A stretch of DNA of 22,846 nt from CADEEN01 sp035716845 (GTDB lineage: Bacteria; Pseudomonadota; Gammaproteobacteria; Burkholderiales; Burkholderiaceae_C): NCBI GenBank assembly GCA_035716845.1, contig DASTJE010000065.1, forward strand, positions 1-22,846. The letters run 5' to 3'. How positions within the stretch are numbered: the stretch's first letter is position 1; the number at the start of each line of letters is the position of its first letter. The position numbers and the translations under genes are program-made. Below are positions 6,018 through 14,812 of the stretch, in pieces. The notes beneath the pieces were generated by a model. The model searched no databases and was not told where the DNA came from. It saw nothing but the letters and a program-made list of their open reading frames with translations.

Positions 6018-6992
6018 TCAGAGCCTGGAGACGCGGCCCTCGCGCACCAGCGGCGTGTACAGCGCGAGGTCGGCATCCATGCGGGCACGCAACTGCTGCG
6101 GCGTCGACGGCAGCAGCTCGAAGCCCAGCGGCGCGATGCGTTCGCGCACCGACGGCGAGTCGATGGCGGCCACCAGGTCGCGCTGCAACTGCTCGGCCAC
6201 CGGCGGCGGCACGCCCGCGGGCGCGACCACGCCCGCCCACGGGTGCATCTCGATGGGCGGTGCCCCCACCTCGGCCAGCGTGGGCAGGTCCGGATGGTCC
6301 CGCAGACGCCGCTTGGCGGCCACCGCGAGCGCGCGCAGCTTGCCGCGCTGCAGCAGGCCGGCCACGGTGTTCATCGAGAAGGTGGTGAAGTCGACCTCGC
6401 CGGCCGCCACCGCAGTGAAGAGCGCGCCCGCGTCCTTGAAGGGCACGTGCAGCAGGCGCACGCCCGCGGCATGGGCCAGCGTCTCGACGGACATCTGGCT
6501 CGCGTGGCCATTGCCCAGCGAGGCGTAGCTGACGCGGCCGGTCTCGCGCCGCGCGGCCTCCAGCAGCTGCGGCACGCCCTTCCAGCGGCTGTCGCCGCCC
6601 ACCAGCACCACGAAGGTGGCATGGAACAGCAGCGTCAGCGGCATCACGTCGCGCGCCGGGTCGTAGGGCAGCTGGTCGTTGATCAGCGGGTTGACCACCA
6701 TCGTCGCGGTATCGGCCACGTACAGCGTGTAGCCGTCGGGCGCCGTGCGGCGGATGTCGGAGAAGGCGAGGATGCCCGAGGCACCGGGCTTGTTGTCGAT
6801 CACCACCGGCTGGCGCCACTGCCGCTGCAGGTTGTCGGCCACGCTGCGCATCACGACGTCCGGGCCGATGCCCACGCCATACGGCACGACGATGCGCACC
6901 GGGCGCTCCGGAAAACGGGCCTGGGCGCGGCCCGCAGGCGCGGCACACAGCGCCGCGGCGGTGGTCAGGACCTGGCGTCGCGAAAGGCGCAT
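6018..6992 (-). CDS. Bug-family (tripartite tricarboxylate transporter) periplasmic binding protein
   Basis: A 324-residue exported solute receptor. Residues 1-24 carry a Tat-like leader (MRLSRRQVLTTAAALCAAPA). The body shows the Bug family marks: FPERPVRIVVPYGVGIGPDVVMR, VVIDNKPGASG, APDGYTLYVADTAT, then LLHVPFKDAGALFTAVAAGEVDF and RDHPDLPTLAEVG. Such proteins bind small carboxylates and are greatly expanded in Burkholderiales; most have no adjacent TctAB permease, and none is seen here. Start is 5 bp after the prenyltransferase stop, so it is read through from that gene. The ligand is unknown. Confidence 0.92.
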   Translation of the reverse strand: MRLSRRQVLTTAAALCAAPAGRAQARFPERPVRIVVPYGVGIGPDVVMRSVADNLQRQWRQPVVIDNKPGASGILAFSDIRRTAPDGYTLYVADTATMVVNPLINDQLPYDPARDVMPLTLLFHATFVVLVGGDSRWKGVPQLLEAARRETGRVSYASLGNGHASQMSVETLAHAAGVRLLHVPFKDAGALFTAVAAGEVDFTTFSMNTVAGLLQRGKLRALAVAAKRRLRDHPDLPTLAEVGAPPIEMHPWAGVVAPAGVPPPVAEQLQRDLVAAIDSPSVRERIAPLGFELLPSTPQQLRARMDADLALYTPLVREGRVSRL

Positions 6993-6997
6993 GTCGA

Positions 6998-7933
6998 TCA
7001 GAGTTCCCACAGGCGGCCCAGCACGGCACCCGAGGCGAGCAGCACGGCGTAGAGCAGTTCGAGCTTGAAGGTGCGGAAGAGGATGAGGTTGTAGGGCAGG
7101 CCCGGCGCGCAGCGCGCGAAATCGCGCCGCAGCGCCCAGGCCGCCGGCAGCAGCAGCAGCGGCAGGTTGAGCAGCCAGCTGCCGCCCAGCCAGGCGATGA
7201 GCGGCGTCAGCGCGAAGGGGCCCAGCAGCAGCACGGCCGTCAGCCCGTGGGCCGCGGCGCGTCCGAACACCACCGGGAAGGTGCGGCGCCCGACCTGCGC
7301 ATCGTGGGCGACGTCGCGCTGGTTGTTGACCGCCAGCGCGGCGGCGGCGAGCGCGCCGATCGCCGTGGCCGACACCACCGTGGCCGCGCCGAGGCTGCCG
7401 GTGAGCACCCAGTCGGTGCCCATCACCGCGACGAGGCCGAAGAAGACGAACACCGTGAACTCGCCCAGCGGGGTGTAGGCGATCGGCCTGGGGCCGCCCA
7501 TGTAGGCGAGCGCCGCGGCCAGCGAGGCCACGCCGATGGCCAGCACCGGCCAGCCGCGCAGCGCGACCAGCCACAAGCCGAGCAGCGTGGCGGCCACGGC
7601 CACGGCCACGATGGCCCCCCTTACCGCGCCCACCGTCAGCCAGCCATGGGCGGTGGCGCGCGGCAGGCCGACGCGCGTGCCGCTGGCCTCGGCCCCGCGC
7701 ACGGTGTAGCCCACGTCGTTCTGCAGGTTGGTCACCACCTGCACCAGCAGCGACGCGGCCAGCACGATCAGCGCCACCGTGCCGTCGAGCGCGCCGGTGC
7801 GCAGCCAGCCCAGCGCGGCGCCCACCAGCACCGGGCTGATGGCCACCAGCAGGCTGCGCGGGCGCACCGCCGCGAGCCAGGCGGCCGCGGAGCCTGCGCG
7901 CACGGTGCGCACGGACATCTGGTTGACGCTCAC
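6998..7933 (-). CDS. menA: UbiA-superfamily prenyltransferase, MenA type
   Basis: A 311-residue integral membrane prenyltransferase that would attach a polyprenyl chain to 1,4-dihydroxy-2-naphthoate to give demethylmenaquinone. The first Asp-rich motif is NLQND (residues 69-73) followed by TRVGLPRATAHGW, and the second is NNQRDVAHD (203-211) then VGRRTFPVVFG; both match MenA better than ubiquinone UbiA. About eight to nine hydrophobic helices are visible. The GTG start (7933) overlaps the ubiE stop by 4 bp (GTGA); an ATG five codons on is an alternative. Pairing with UbiE fits the last two steps of menaquinone synthesis. The aromatic acceptor is inferred; a futalosine-pathway MqnP role cannot be excluded. 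Confidence 0.85.
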   Translation of the reverse strand: MSVNQMSVRTVRAGSAAAWLAAVRPRSLLVAISPVLVGAALGWLRTGALDGTVALIVLAASLLVQVVTNLQNDVGYTVRGAEASGTRVGLPRATAHGWLTVGAVRGAIVAVAVAATLLGLWLVALRGWPVLAIGVASLAAALAYMGGPRPIAYTPLGEFTVFVFFGLVAVMGTDWVLTGSLGAATVVSATAIGALAAAALAVNNQRDVAHDAQVGRRTFPVVFGRAAAHGLTAVLLLGPFALTPLIAWLGGSWLLNLPLLLLPAAWALRRDFARCAPGLPYNLILFRTFKLELLYAVLLASGAVLGRLWEL

Positions 7934-8667
7934 CGTGTCGGCCCCTTGGTGCCGACGTGGATCGCGGCGATCCCCAGGCTCAGGTTGCGGTAGTGCACGT
8001 CGCGAAAGCCCGCACGCTCGATCAGCGCCTGGAAGGCGCGCTGGTCGGGGAAGCGGCGGATCGACTCGACAAGGTAGGCGTAGGCCTCGGGCGCACGCGC
8101 CACCCAGGCCCCGAGGCGGGGAATCACGGTGAAGGAGAACAGGTTGTACAAGGGCCGGATGAGCGCGTGCGGGGTACTGAACTCTAGACAAAGGAAGCGC
8201 CCCCCGGGCTTGAGAACCCGCAAGATCTCGACCAGGGCGTCGTCCAGGCGCGTCACATTGCGGATGCCGAAGGCGATGGTCAGCGTGTCCACGCTGGCGT
8301 CGGGCAGCGGCAGGCGCTCCGCGGTGCCGGCGATCCAGCGCACGTGCGCGAGCGCCGGCGTGCCGCGGCCGCGCCCGGCGGCCATCATCGGCACGCTCGG
8401 GTCCACCACCGTGACCAGGCGGTCGGGCGCAGCCAGCCGTGCGGCCACGTCGCCGGTGCCGCCGGCCAGGTCGACGATCACCTGTCCCGCCCTCGGCGCG
8501 GCCAGGCGCGCCAGCGTGCGCTTCCACAGGCGGTGGATGCCCAGGCTCATCAGGTCGTTCATCAGGTCGTAGCGCGAGGCCACGGCGCTGAACACGCGGC
8601 GGATGCGCCGCTCGCGCTCGGTCTCGTCGACCGTCTGGTAGCCGAAGGTGCGGGAAAGCTCGCTCAT
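7930..8667 (-). CDS. ubiE: Demethylmenaquinone / 2-methoxy-6-polyprenyl-1,4-benzoquinol methyltransferase
   Basis: A 245-residue SAM-dependent C-methyltransferase. The N-terminus FGYQTVDETERERRIRRVF then VASRYDLMNDLMSLGIHRLWKR is diagnostic of UbiE/MenG. Motif I is VDLAGGTGDVA (about residues 65-75). Later come LTIAFGIRNVT, ILRVLKPGGRFLCLEFS, YAYLVESIRRFPDQ and the C-terminal RNLSLGIAAIHVG. It methylates demethylmenaquinol, the product of the MenA-type enzyme encoded next, and can also serve ubiquinone synthesis. The start is 10 bp after the cNMP-domain gene and its stop overlaps the next start by 4 bp. It may be a second copy in the genome; that cannot be seen here. Confidence 0.93.
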   Translation of the reverse strand: MSELSRTFGYQTVDETERERRIRRVFSAVASRYDLMNDLMSLGIHRLWKRTLARLAAPRAGQVIVDLAGGTGDVAARLAAPDRLVTVVDPSVPMMAAGRGRGTPALAHVRWIAGTAERLPLPDASVDTLTIAFGIRNVTRLDDALVEILRVLKPGGRFLCLEFSTPHALIRPLYNLFSFTVIPRLGAWVARAPEAYAYLVESIRRFPDQRAFQALIERAGFRDVHYRNLSLGIAAIHVGTKGPTR

Positions 8668-8677
8668 GCGCGGGAAA

Positions 8678-9160
8678 TCAGTAGCGTCCGTGCTGCTTGT
8701 AAATGTAGTTGCTCAGCTCGCTGGCCTGCGCCGCGAGGCGGTGCTGATTCTGGTGCACGCGGCGCACGATGGCGCGCATCACCCTGTAGACGGCGTGCGG
8801 GTCGTGGTCGAGCAGGGATTCGAACTGCGTGCGCTCGAGGCCCAGCACGCGGCTGGCGCCGCGCGACACCACCGACGCGTAGTGCACGTTGTCGTCGAGA
8901 AAGCTCAGCTCGCCCACCGCGTCGCCGGGCCCGAGCGTGAACAGCACCACCTCCTCGGGCGTGCCGGCCCCGCGCGCCACCGCGAGCGCGCCCTGCACCA
9001 GCAGGTACAGGTGGGCGTCGCTGCGGCCCTCGGCCACCAGCACCTCGCCGTCGGCGAGTTCGCGCAGGGTCATCCGCTCGGCCAGCGCGGCGCATTGCGC
9101 ATCGCTCAGTTCGGCCGCCAGCTTGTTGGCGCGCAGGGCGGTGTAGACGGGGGTGCTCAT
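8678..9160 (-). CDS. Stand-alone cyclic-nucleotide-binding-like domain protein
   Basis: A 160-residue protein that is almost all one Crp-type cNMP-binding beta-barrel (LADGEVLVAEG, LYLLVQGALAVAR, FTLGPGDAVGELSFLDD) followed by a helical C-terminus (VMRAIVRRVHQNQHRL) and no helix-turn-helix. The phosphate-binding cassette reads GELSFLDDNVHYASV; where cAMP binders have Pro-Arg-Thr/Ser-Ala, this has Val-His-Tyr-Ala, so the key Arg is replaced by H93 and nucleotide binding is doubtful. The ATG (9160) overlaps the stop of the START-domain gene by 4 bp (ATGA) and has AAGGAG in front. It may sense another ligand or act as a protein-interaction module for its operon partners (inference). Confidence 0.85.
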   Translation of the reverse strand: MSTPVYTALRANKLAAELSDAQCAALAERMTLRELADGEVLVAEGRSDAHLYLLVQGALAVARGAGTPEEVVLFTLGPGDAVGELSFLDDNVHYASVVSRGASRVLGLERTQFESLLDHDPHAVYRVMRAIVRRVHQNQHRLAAQASELSNYIYKQHGRY

Positions 9161-9633
9161 GGCAGTTCTCCTTGGGGCTTCGGGTCGGTGGACGGGGCTT
9201 CGCCGTCGGGCGGCAGAGTGTCGGCGCGCTGCACGAACGCGTCGACCAGGGTGTCGGCCGCATGGTCGAACACCGGATGGGCCAGCGCGCCCAGCACGGC
9301 GGTGTCGAACTCGTAGCCGAGGCGGAAATCGATGCGGCAGCCCCAGGCGGCCAGCGGCGTGAGCTGCCACTCGCCGTGGAAGCGCCGGAACGGCCCTTCC
9401 TCCAGGCCGATGGACATCCACGTCGGCGCGCGCTTGGGGTTGCGGGTGACGAAGGAAAAACGCAGGCCGCGCCAGGCCACGTCCAGGCGCGCGCGCACGA
9501 GCTCGTCGCTGCGTTCGAGGATGGTCGCGCCGGCGCACCAGGGCAGGAAGGCCGGGTAGTCCTCGGCCGCCTCGATGAGGCGGAACATCCGCCCGGCCGG
9601 ATGCGACACCAGCGCACTGCGGTGCACGTCCAT
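9157..9633 (-). CDS. COQ10/RatA-like START-domain protein
   Basis: A 158-residue SRPBCC/START protein. MDVHRSALVSHPAGRMFRLI, then AAEDYPAFLPWCAGATIL, GLRFSFVTRNP and HPVFDHAADTLVDAFVQRAD match the polyketide-cyclase-like family that includes mitochondrial COQ10 (a ubiquinone-binding protein needed for respiration) and bacterial RatA. The C-terminal F-x5-L-x3-F helix is typical. RatA was described as a 70S ribosome-association toxin, but many bacterial members are thought to bind quinones. Here it starts 2 bp after the ATPase subunit D stop and overlaps the next gene by 4 bp, just ahead of ubiE and menA, which favours a quinone role. Usual RatA partner RnfH is absent. Confidence 0.85.
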   Translation of the reverse strand: MDVHRSALVSHPAGRMFRLIEAAEDYPAFLPWCAGATILERSDELVRARLDVAWRGLRFSFVTRNPKRAPTWMSIGLEEGPFRRFHGEWQLTPLAAWGCRIDFRLGYEFDTAVLGALAHPVFDHAADTLVDAFVQRADTLPPDGEAPSTDPKPQGELP

Positions 9634-9635
9634 CG

Positions 9636-10256
9636 TCAGCGCGCCCCGGCCATCGCGGCGGGACGGTGCCGCATCGACACCAGGTCCTGCTGCTCGAGTT
9701 CCTCGAGCGCCGTCTCGATCCCGCGCAGCTCGCGCTCGGACTCGGGCAGCAGCACGTCCTGCAGCGCACGGGCGCGCCGCACCGAGCGCCGGTACTCCTG
9801 CGACAGCCGCTCCAGGTTGCCCGCGGTGGCCGCGAGCGGCACCGCGGCGTCGAGCAGCGCCGCGAAGGCGCGCCGGCAGGCGGCCAGTTCGGGCGAGGGC
9901 CACAACGCAGGCTCGGCGGTGGGCGCGCCGCGCGGCCACGAGGCCTGCTGCAGGCGCACGCCCATCAGGTTGTCGGTACGCCGCTCGAGGCGCGCGTCCT
10001 CGGGCCAGCGGCCCTCGGGCTGCAGCTGCAGCTCCTCGAGGCCGTGGCGCCCCAGCGCGGCCGCCAGCGCGTCCATGGCGGCCTCGTGCGCCGCCGCCAG
10101 TGCGCGCGCCTGCGCCGCGTGCCGCGCGAGCTGGCGCAGCATCTCGCCGGCCAGCAGCAGGCACTTCTCGTCCAGGAAGACCCAGCCCTCGCGCATCGCA
10201 TGGCGCTCGTCCCGCAGGTCGAGCAGCGCGGCGCGGGTGGGGCTGCGCTCGGTCAC
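9636..10256 (-). CDS. atpD: V/A-type ATPase subunit D (central stalk)
   Basis: A 206-residue subunit forming the long antiparallel coiled coil that turns inside the A3B3 head. The N-terminal helix reads PTRAALLDLRDERHAMREGW then LLLAGEMLRQL, and the C-terminal helix LSQEYRRSVRRARALQDVLLPESERELRGIETALEELEQQD matches the subunit D C-terminal signature (RRVNALE-like). The start is the GTG at 10256, preceded by GGAGGG; upstream ATGs lie in the subunit B reading frame region. The 58-bp gap to the B stop is the largest inside the ATPase cluster. Confidence 0.93.
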   Translation of the reverse strand: MTERSPTRAALLDLRDERHAMREGWVFLDEKCLLLAGEMLRQLARHAAQARALAAAHEAAMDALAAALGRHGLEELQLQPEGRWPEDARLERRTDNLMGVRLQQASWPRGAPTAEPALWPSPELAACRRAFAALLDAAVPLAATAGNLERLSQEYRRSVRRARALQDVLLPESERELRGIETALEELEQQDLVSMRHRPAAMAGAR

Positions 10257-10314
10257 TGGACTACCCTCCGCGCTGCGCGCTGCGGGGCGAGCGCTTGGGA
10301 GCGGCGCGGCGCGC

Positions 10315-11713
10315 TCACGCCGACCCCGCGGTCGTGGCCAGGTGCTGCGCGATCTGTGCATCCGACAGACGCGACAACTCGGACACCGGCAAGCCGGCCA
10401 GCAGCTGCCAGCCGATGGCCATGCTCTGCTCGAGCGTGCGCGGCGCGTCCTGGTGCACCAGGCGCTCCTCGAAGGCCTGGCCGAAGGCGAGGTACTGGCG
10501 GTCGGTGGCGGCCAGGCCTTCCTCGCCGACCACGCTGGCCAGCACGCGCGCCTGCATCGCGCGCGCGTAGGCGGCATAGAGCTGGCTCGCCAGCGCGGGG
10601 TGGTCCGGGTGCGTGTACTGGCCGCCGGTGCCGTCCTTCATCAGCCGCGACAGGCTGGGCAGCACGTCCACCGGCGGGTACACGGCGCGCCGGTCCAGGT
10701 CGCGCGACAGCACGATCTGGCCCTCGGTGATGTAGCCCGTCAGGTCGGGGATCGGATGGCTGATGTCGTCGGCCGGCATCGTGAGGATGGACAACTGCGT
10801 GAGCGTGCCGCGCATGCCGCGGATCGTACCGGCGCGCTCGAACAGGGTCGCCAGGTCCGAATAGAGGTAGCCCGGAAAGCCCTTGCGCGCGGGGATCTCG
10901 CCCTTGCTGGACGACACCTCGCGCAGCGCCTCGGCGTAGTTGGTCATGTCGGTGAGGATCGCCAGCACGTGCTTGCCGCACTCGAAGGCCAGGTACTCGG
11001 CGGCCGTGAGCGCGAAGCGCGGCGTGAGCAGGCGCTGGGTCGACGAGTCGCTGGCCAGGTTCAGGAACAGCGCCGTGCGCTCCAGCGCGCCGCCCTGCTC
11101 GAGGCTGGCGCGGAAGAACTCGGCACTGTCGTGCGGCAGGCCGATGCCGGCGAACACGATGCAGAAGTCGTCCTCCGGGGCGGCGGCGTCGCGGCGCGTC
11201 GCCGCGTGCGCACGGCGCAGGCGGGCGTGGCGCGCGATCTCCGCGGCCAGGCGGTCGTGCGGCAGGCCGCCGCCGGAGAAGATGGGCAGCTTCTGGCCGC
11301 GCACCAGGCTGTTCATCAGGTCGATCGTCGTCACGCCGGTCTCGATGAAGTCGCGCGGGCCGGCACGCGCCACCGGGTTGATCGGCACGCCGTCGATGCG
11401 CTGGCGCCGCAGCGCCGCGATCGGCGGGCCGCCGTCGATCACCTGGCCCACGCCGTTGAACACGCGGCCGAGGATCGAGGGCGCGAGCCCGAAGGCCGGC
11501 GGCTCGCCGAGGAAGCGCAGCACGGTGTCGGGCAGGGTCAGGCCGGCGGTCGATTCGAGCACCTCCACGGTCATGAACTGCTCGTCGAGCGACGCCACGC
11601 GGCCGCGCCGCGCGCGCCCGTCGCGCCCGATCACCTCGACCGCCTCGTGCAGCCCGACGTCCAGCGTGCGGCGCAGCACGAGCAGCGGCCCCTCCAGGCG
11701 CGTGGCGGCGCCC

Positions 11714-11730
<17 letters not shown>
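10315..11730 (-). CDS. atpB: V/A-type ATPase subunit B (regulatory head subunit)
   Basis: A 471-residue non-catalytic head subunit. It has the fold and motifs of the catalytic subunit (FAGIGLPHDSAEFFR, ILTDMTNYAEALREVSSSKGEIPARKGFPGYLYSDLATLFERAG), but the P-loop position reads FSGGGLPHDRLAAEIA without the GKT. That is normal for subunit B and means no ATP hydrolysis of its own. The ATG (11730) overlaps the end of the subunit A gene by 17 bp. Length fits the family (about 460-470). Confidence 0.96.
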
Positions 11731-13491
<1,761 letters not shown>

Positions 13492-13495
<4 letters not shown>

Positions 13496-14109
13496 CGGGC
13501 CTCCTCGCCCGCGTCGAGCAGGCCGACCAGGCGGCCGCCGATCTCGTCGCGGTCGGCCAGCAGGCCGGCCAGCGTGGCATCGACGACGTTGCCGCCGCAG
13601 CTCACGCGCAGCCCGGCGTCGATGCGGGCGTCGGGCTGCCATTGCGCCGTGCGGCCGGGCTCGCGCGCGATCTGCTGCAGGCAGCGCTCGCGCTCCGCGG
13701 CCGGCCAGTCGGGCGCCGACGTCAGCGTCCATGCCGCGCCCGGCAGCGTCGCGCGCGCACGGCCCAGCACGCCCTGCACCCAGGCCGAACGCGTGTCGGC
13801 ACGCCGCCAGCGCTCGCGCAGCACCTCGGGCAGGCGCTGCCAGCCCAGCGCGAGCAGGGCCTCCAGCCGGCGCTGGGCGTGCGCGCGGCGCTGCGTGGCC
13901 AGCTCGGCCTGCGCCGCCTCGAGTGCCGCGCGCGCGCGCCGGCGCTCCTCGGCCAGCGCCTCGCGGGCGTGCTCGCGCGACTGGCGGCGCGCGCGCGCCA
14001 GCAGCTCGTCGGCCTGTGCCGCGGCCTGCGCGCCGATGGCGTCGCACTGCGCCGCGCGGTCCTGCGCCACCAGGTCCAGCAAGGCCGCGGTGCGCGCACC
14101 CAGCGTCAT
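13492..14109 (-). CDS. atpE: V/A-type ATPase subunit E (peripheral stalk)
   Basis: A 205-residue peripheral-stalk subunit. The N-terminal half is a long Ala/Arg/Glu-rich helix (DELLARARRQSREHAREALAE...RRRARAALEAAQAEL) that pairs with subunit G/H. The C-terminal globular half (SCGGNVVDATLAGLLADRDEIGGRLVGLL) matches the family signature GGVVVxxxDGxxxxxNTLExRL in outline. It overlaps neighbours by 4 bp on both sides, so it is translated in step with F and A. Confidence 0.88.
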
Positions 14110-14465
14110 GGCGCGCTCTCCACGCCGTGCGCCTCCAGGCCGAGCTGCGCGCGCAGGCGCGCGCCGAGGTCCGGCAGCGCCGCGGCGCCCTGCGGGTCGG
14201 GCAGCACCACCACCAGCGGCGCCAGCGCCTGCGTCGCGCGCGCCAGCACCGCGGGTTCGACACGCGCGGCCAGCGCTGCCGACAGCAGCACCAGCGGCGC
14301 CTTCGTGCAGGCCTCGGCGAGCGCGGTCGTCTCGTGGCCGGGTGCGGGCACCTCGACCGCCACGCCGGCCAGGCGCCAGCCCGCGGCGCTGATCTCGTCG
14401 CCGAGGTACAGGGGCATGGCGCCCTCCAAGGGGGTCAGCGCCGCAGGCGCAGCGGCGGGTGTCAT
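14106..14465 (-). CDS. atpF: V/A-type ATPase subunit F
   Basis: A 119-residue protein. From residue 17 on it reads MPLYLGDEISAAGWRLAGVAV, then APLVLLSAALAARV and LAPLVVVLPDPQGAA, the Rossmann-like pattern of the small central-stalk subunit F that sits on subunit D. The start at 14465 overlaps the K stop by 4 bp; the internal ATG at residue 17 is an alternative and would remove a 16-residue N-terminal extension. Sequence conservation of this subunit is low, so the call rests on fold pattern and position between K and E. Confidence 0.82.
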   Translation of the reverse strand: MTPAAAPAALTPLEGAMPLYLGDEISAAGWRLAGVAVEVPAPGHETTALAEACTKAPLVLLSAALAARVEPAVLARATQALAPLVVVLPDPQGAAALPDLGARLRAQLGLEAHGVESAP

Positions 14466-14812
14466 GCCAGTCGGTTGAGGATCAGGATCGACACGATCAG
14501 GCCGTAGATCGCGATGCCTTCGGCCAGGCCGACGAAGATGAGCAGGCGGCCGAACAGCTCGGGCTTCTCGGCCAGCGCACCGATGGCGGCGGTGCCGACC
14601 TTGGCCACCGCGAAGCCCGCGCCCAGCGCGGCCAGCGCGGTCGACGCCGCGGCCGCCGCCAGGCCCCAGGACAGCACTTCGGGCGCCAGGCCTTGCGCGG
14701 CCGCCTCCGCCGCGAAGGCCGGCGTGAGCGCGGCCGTGAGGAGCAGGGCGCCCAGGCCGGCCAGGAGCGGGAGCGCGAGCGCGGCGATGCCGAATTTGGT
14801 GGCGGTGGTCAC
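14462..14812 (-). CDS. atpK: V/A-type ATPase subunit K/c (proteolipid ring)
   Basis: A 116-residue proteolipid. Residues 1-35 look like a cleavable leader (hydrophobic run then LTPAFAAEAA), followed by one two-helix hairpin: LSWGLAAAAASTALAALGAGFAVA and LLIFVGLAEGIAIYGLIVSILIL. The ion-binding carboxylate is E98 in LAEGIAIYGL. This leader-plus-two-helix design is that of Thermus-type rings, not the four-helix NtpK of Enterococcus. No Gln is present in the first helix where Na+-binding rings need one, so proton coupling is more likely (inference). The GTG start (14812) overlaps the subunit I stop by 4 bp and has AGGAG upstream. Confidence 0.92.
   Translation of the reverse strand: MTTATKFGIAALALPLLAGLGALLLTAALTPAFAAEAAAQGLAPEVLSWGLAAAAASTALAALGAGFAVAKVGTAAIGALAEKPELFGRLLIFVGLAEGIAIYGLIVSILILNRLA

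Noticed and set aside
10257..10314. Possible separate promoter or RNA structure between ATPase subunits B and D
   Set aside because: The 58-bp gap is GC-rich with repeated GCGC words but no clean stem, promoter or operator could be defined.
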